Shown: piece by piece, positions 4,506 through 5,737 of the stretch
How positions within the stretch are numbered: the stretch's first letter is position 1
Layout: every line of letters starts with the position of its first letter
From: SOIA01 sp050116035
Lineage (GTDB): Bacteria > Acidobacteriota > Aminicenantia > Aminicenantales > Aminicenantaceae
NCBI GenBank assembly: GCA_050116035.1
Contig: JASFPJ010000230.1
Span: 1 to 5,737, forward strand
Length of the DNA: 5,737 nt
Reading direction: 5' to 3'
Position numbers and translations under genes: made by a program
The notes under the pieces: generated by a model
The model's input: the letters and a program-made list of their open reading frames with translations, nothing else
Database searches by the model: none
What the model was told of the DNA's origin: nothing

Positions 4506-5737
4506 TATTTGATGATTTTGTCCTGCCTGTATTCATTCCAGACGTTTTCAAACCAGGTCTCTTCTTGAGGAATGGGCCTGATATCTACCCATTGTTTCTT
4601 GACTTTCGCGTTTTCATCCAGACTAATCCGGAGTATTTTCTGATTGACAAAGGCATCTTCTTGATTCAGGCTGAATTTCCATTCATCGCTGAGTGCTTCA
4701 CACGGTTTCTTCCCATCCGGGTCCATAACAAGATAGGAACCTCTGCTTTTTCCTCCTTTTTCAAGATACTCTTCGATCGCCTCCAGGTAGAGAGCATGCG
4801 TAAGACAGAGGTCAAGGTTTTTAAAGGCTCCAGGGAGTTCCTTGGCTGAGGAGACCTTAGTCTTTTTTTTAAACCGGGAGTAAAGGCTCCAGGCTTCCTT
4901 GATCGCTACTTTGACCTTTTCTGGTTTCCGGATAGGGGCGCCGCAGGCTGACATTCTCTCCTGGATCTCTTCTCTTGCTTTATGCAAGGGGGCTTTTTCA
5001 TCCGCATTGGAGTCGACCATCTGCCTGGCCAATCTATATTTACTCTTCACTTGTTCTTCAGCAGAAGCCAGAAAATGCTCTGTCTCCGGAGGAGCATCAG
5101 CGTACCTCTTCGAGATAAACAAAGCCGCCCGCAGGCTCCCCACCTGCCCCGAATTCAGCGCAGACCCGCCTGGCCGGTAGATACCGTGTGTGCCGTTGAC
5201 CTCTCCCACTGGGAAGAGGTGTTGGATGTTGGATTCCCACCAGATATTTCCCTGAATTCCGCCGTTGTTGTGCTGGGCACAGACCGCGATTTCCAGGTAA
5301 TCTTTGGACAGGTCAATGCCGTTGCTCTTATACAAGTCGATGGCCGGCTGGTTCATCTTCCTCAGTCTCTCGATGGGTGTCCCCAACAAAGCCCCTGATT
5401 TTTCGAGATAGGTAAAGGCTTCTCTATCCAGAAGGTCAAAAGAAAAATCTTCAAGAGCTCCCCTTCCCGATGGGTTCCGTGTGAAGTCCAAAAAGACTCT
5501 TCTCCCCTTCATCACAGTTTCCTGGAAGACTAAAATGTCTATCAAGGATGAACCGTATTCACGGACTTTTCTCGGGTCAAACGGCCACTGGTAGCCCTTT
5601 AAGAAAATCGCCGTGGCCAGCTTTCCCATATCCGGGAAGTAATGATTCAAAAATTCCTGCTCATCCTGGCCATTTACATCGGTGGAGATATACCGGGGAA
5701 TGACCTGTTGGTATGTGCCAGAAAGATTCCACCTGAA
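4505..5737 (-). CDS. FAD-dependent oxidoreductase, fumarate reductase/succinate dehydrogenase flavoprotein type (N-terminus outside window)
   Basis: The frame is open from the right edge (5737) to a TAA at 4507-4505, giving 410 residues of the C-terminal part. A TTG at 5650 could be read as a start, but the 29 codons before it are also open and protein-like (SGTYQQVIPRYISTD), so the gene begins outside. The N-terminal GxGxxG FAD site is therefore not visible. What is seen is the capping/catalytic part (EFLNHYFPDMGKLATAIFLK; FDPRK), then AVCAQHNNGGI (about 151-160) where this superfamily has its His and GG motif, then HLFPVGEVNG and YRPGGSALNSGQVGS (about 187-201), the usual second FAD-contact region. 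After that comes a helical C-terminal domain of about 200 residues. Related enzymes include fumarate reductase, aspartate oxidase and APS reductase alpha. The substrate is unknown; the YRPGGSALNSGQ form differs from RxGxNSL of true FrdA, so fumarate should not be assumed. Confidence 0.85.
   Translation of the reverse strand, partial: FRWNLSGTYQQVIPRYISTDVNGQDEQEFLNHYFPDMGKLATAIFLKGYQWPFDPRKVREYGSSLIDILVFQETVMKGRRVFLDFTRNPSGRGALEDFSFDLLDREAFTYLEKSGALLGTPIERLRKMNQPAIDLYKSNGIDLSKDYLEIAVCAQHNNGGIQGNIWWESNIQHLFPVGEVNGTHGIYRPGGSALNSGQVGSLRAALFISKRYADAPPETEHFLASAEEQVKSKYRLARQMVDSNADEKAPLHKAREEIQERMSACGAPIRKPEKVKVAIKEAWSLYSRFKKKTKVSSAKELPGAFKNLDLCLTHALYLEAIEEYLEKGGKSRGSYLVMDPDGKKPCEALSDEWKFSLNQEDAFVNQKILRISLDENAKVKKQWVDIRPIPQEETWFENVWNEYRQDKIIK

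Noticed and set aside
4361..5398. Plus-strand open frames opposite the flavoprotein gene, and an AAGGAGG-like string near 4462-4470
   Set aside because: The frames are antisense shadows. The purine-rich string is not followed by a start codon at ribosome spacing.
1..5737. CRISPR arrays, insertion sequences with transposase, phage genes, riboswitches
   Set aside because: No regularly spaced repeats, transposase or phage-like frames, or recognisable riboswitch cores were found on either strand.

Overview
The window looks like chromosomal DNA from an anaerobic, selenocysteine-using bacterium of moderate G+C. All recognisable genes lie on the minus strand, so they are described here in transcription order, from high to low coordinates. 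The PadR regulator followed by an ADOP-like FtsX/MacB permease with an N-terminal prefix domain is a combination common in Acidobacteriota and Aminicenantota. I infer such a host, but one window cannot fix the phylum.

Layout. (1) 4505-5737 is the C-terminal ~410 residues of a fumarate reductase/succinate dehydrogenase-type flavoprotein that runs off the right edge. (2) A perfect 19-nt palindrome sits on its stop codon, inside the ~180-nt gap before selA. (3) selA (2899-4323) and selD (1554-2906) overlap by 8 nt. (4) 1328-1553 is a short spacer with two tiny overlapping frames and a dnaX-like slippery heptamer. (5) 1232-1327 is tRNA-Sec (selC) with anticodon UCA and an encoded CCA. (6) 850-1231 has no intact gene. 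It holds a 57-nt 3' fragment of a tRNA-Arg(ACG), which looks like an old integration scar, some short repeats and a padR promoter candidate. (7) padR (517-849) is followed 5 nt later by the permease gene (1-511, running off the left edge).

How the genes work together. SelD makes selenophosphate. SelA uses it to turn seryl-tRNA-Sec into selenocysteinyl-tRNA-Sec, and selC encodes that tRNA. The window therefore carries three of the four parts of bacterial Sec insertion, in one direction and within about 3.1 kb. The elongation factor SelB and any selenoprotein gene are not visible. The padR-permease pair is a separate unit, probably autoregulated. The flavoprotein is a neighbour with no demonstrated selenium link.

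The most unusual points are the cysteine-rich extensions at both ends of SelD, the truncated tRNA-Arg beside selC, and the possible frameshifted mini-ORF between selD and selC. None of these proves a new system; each is a specific lead.
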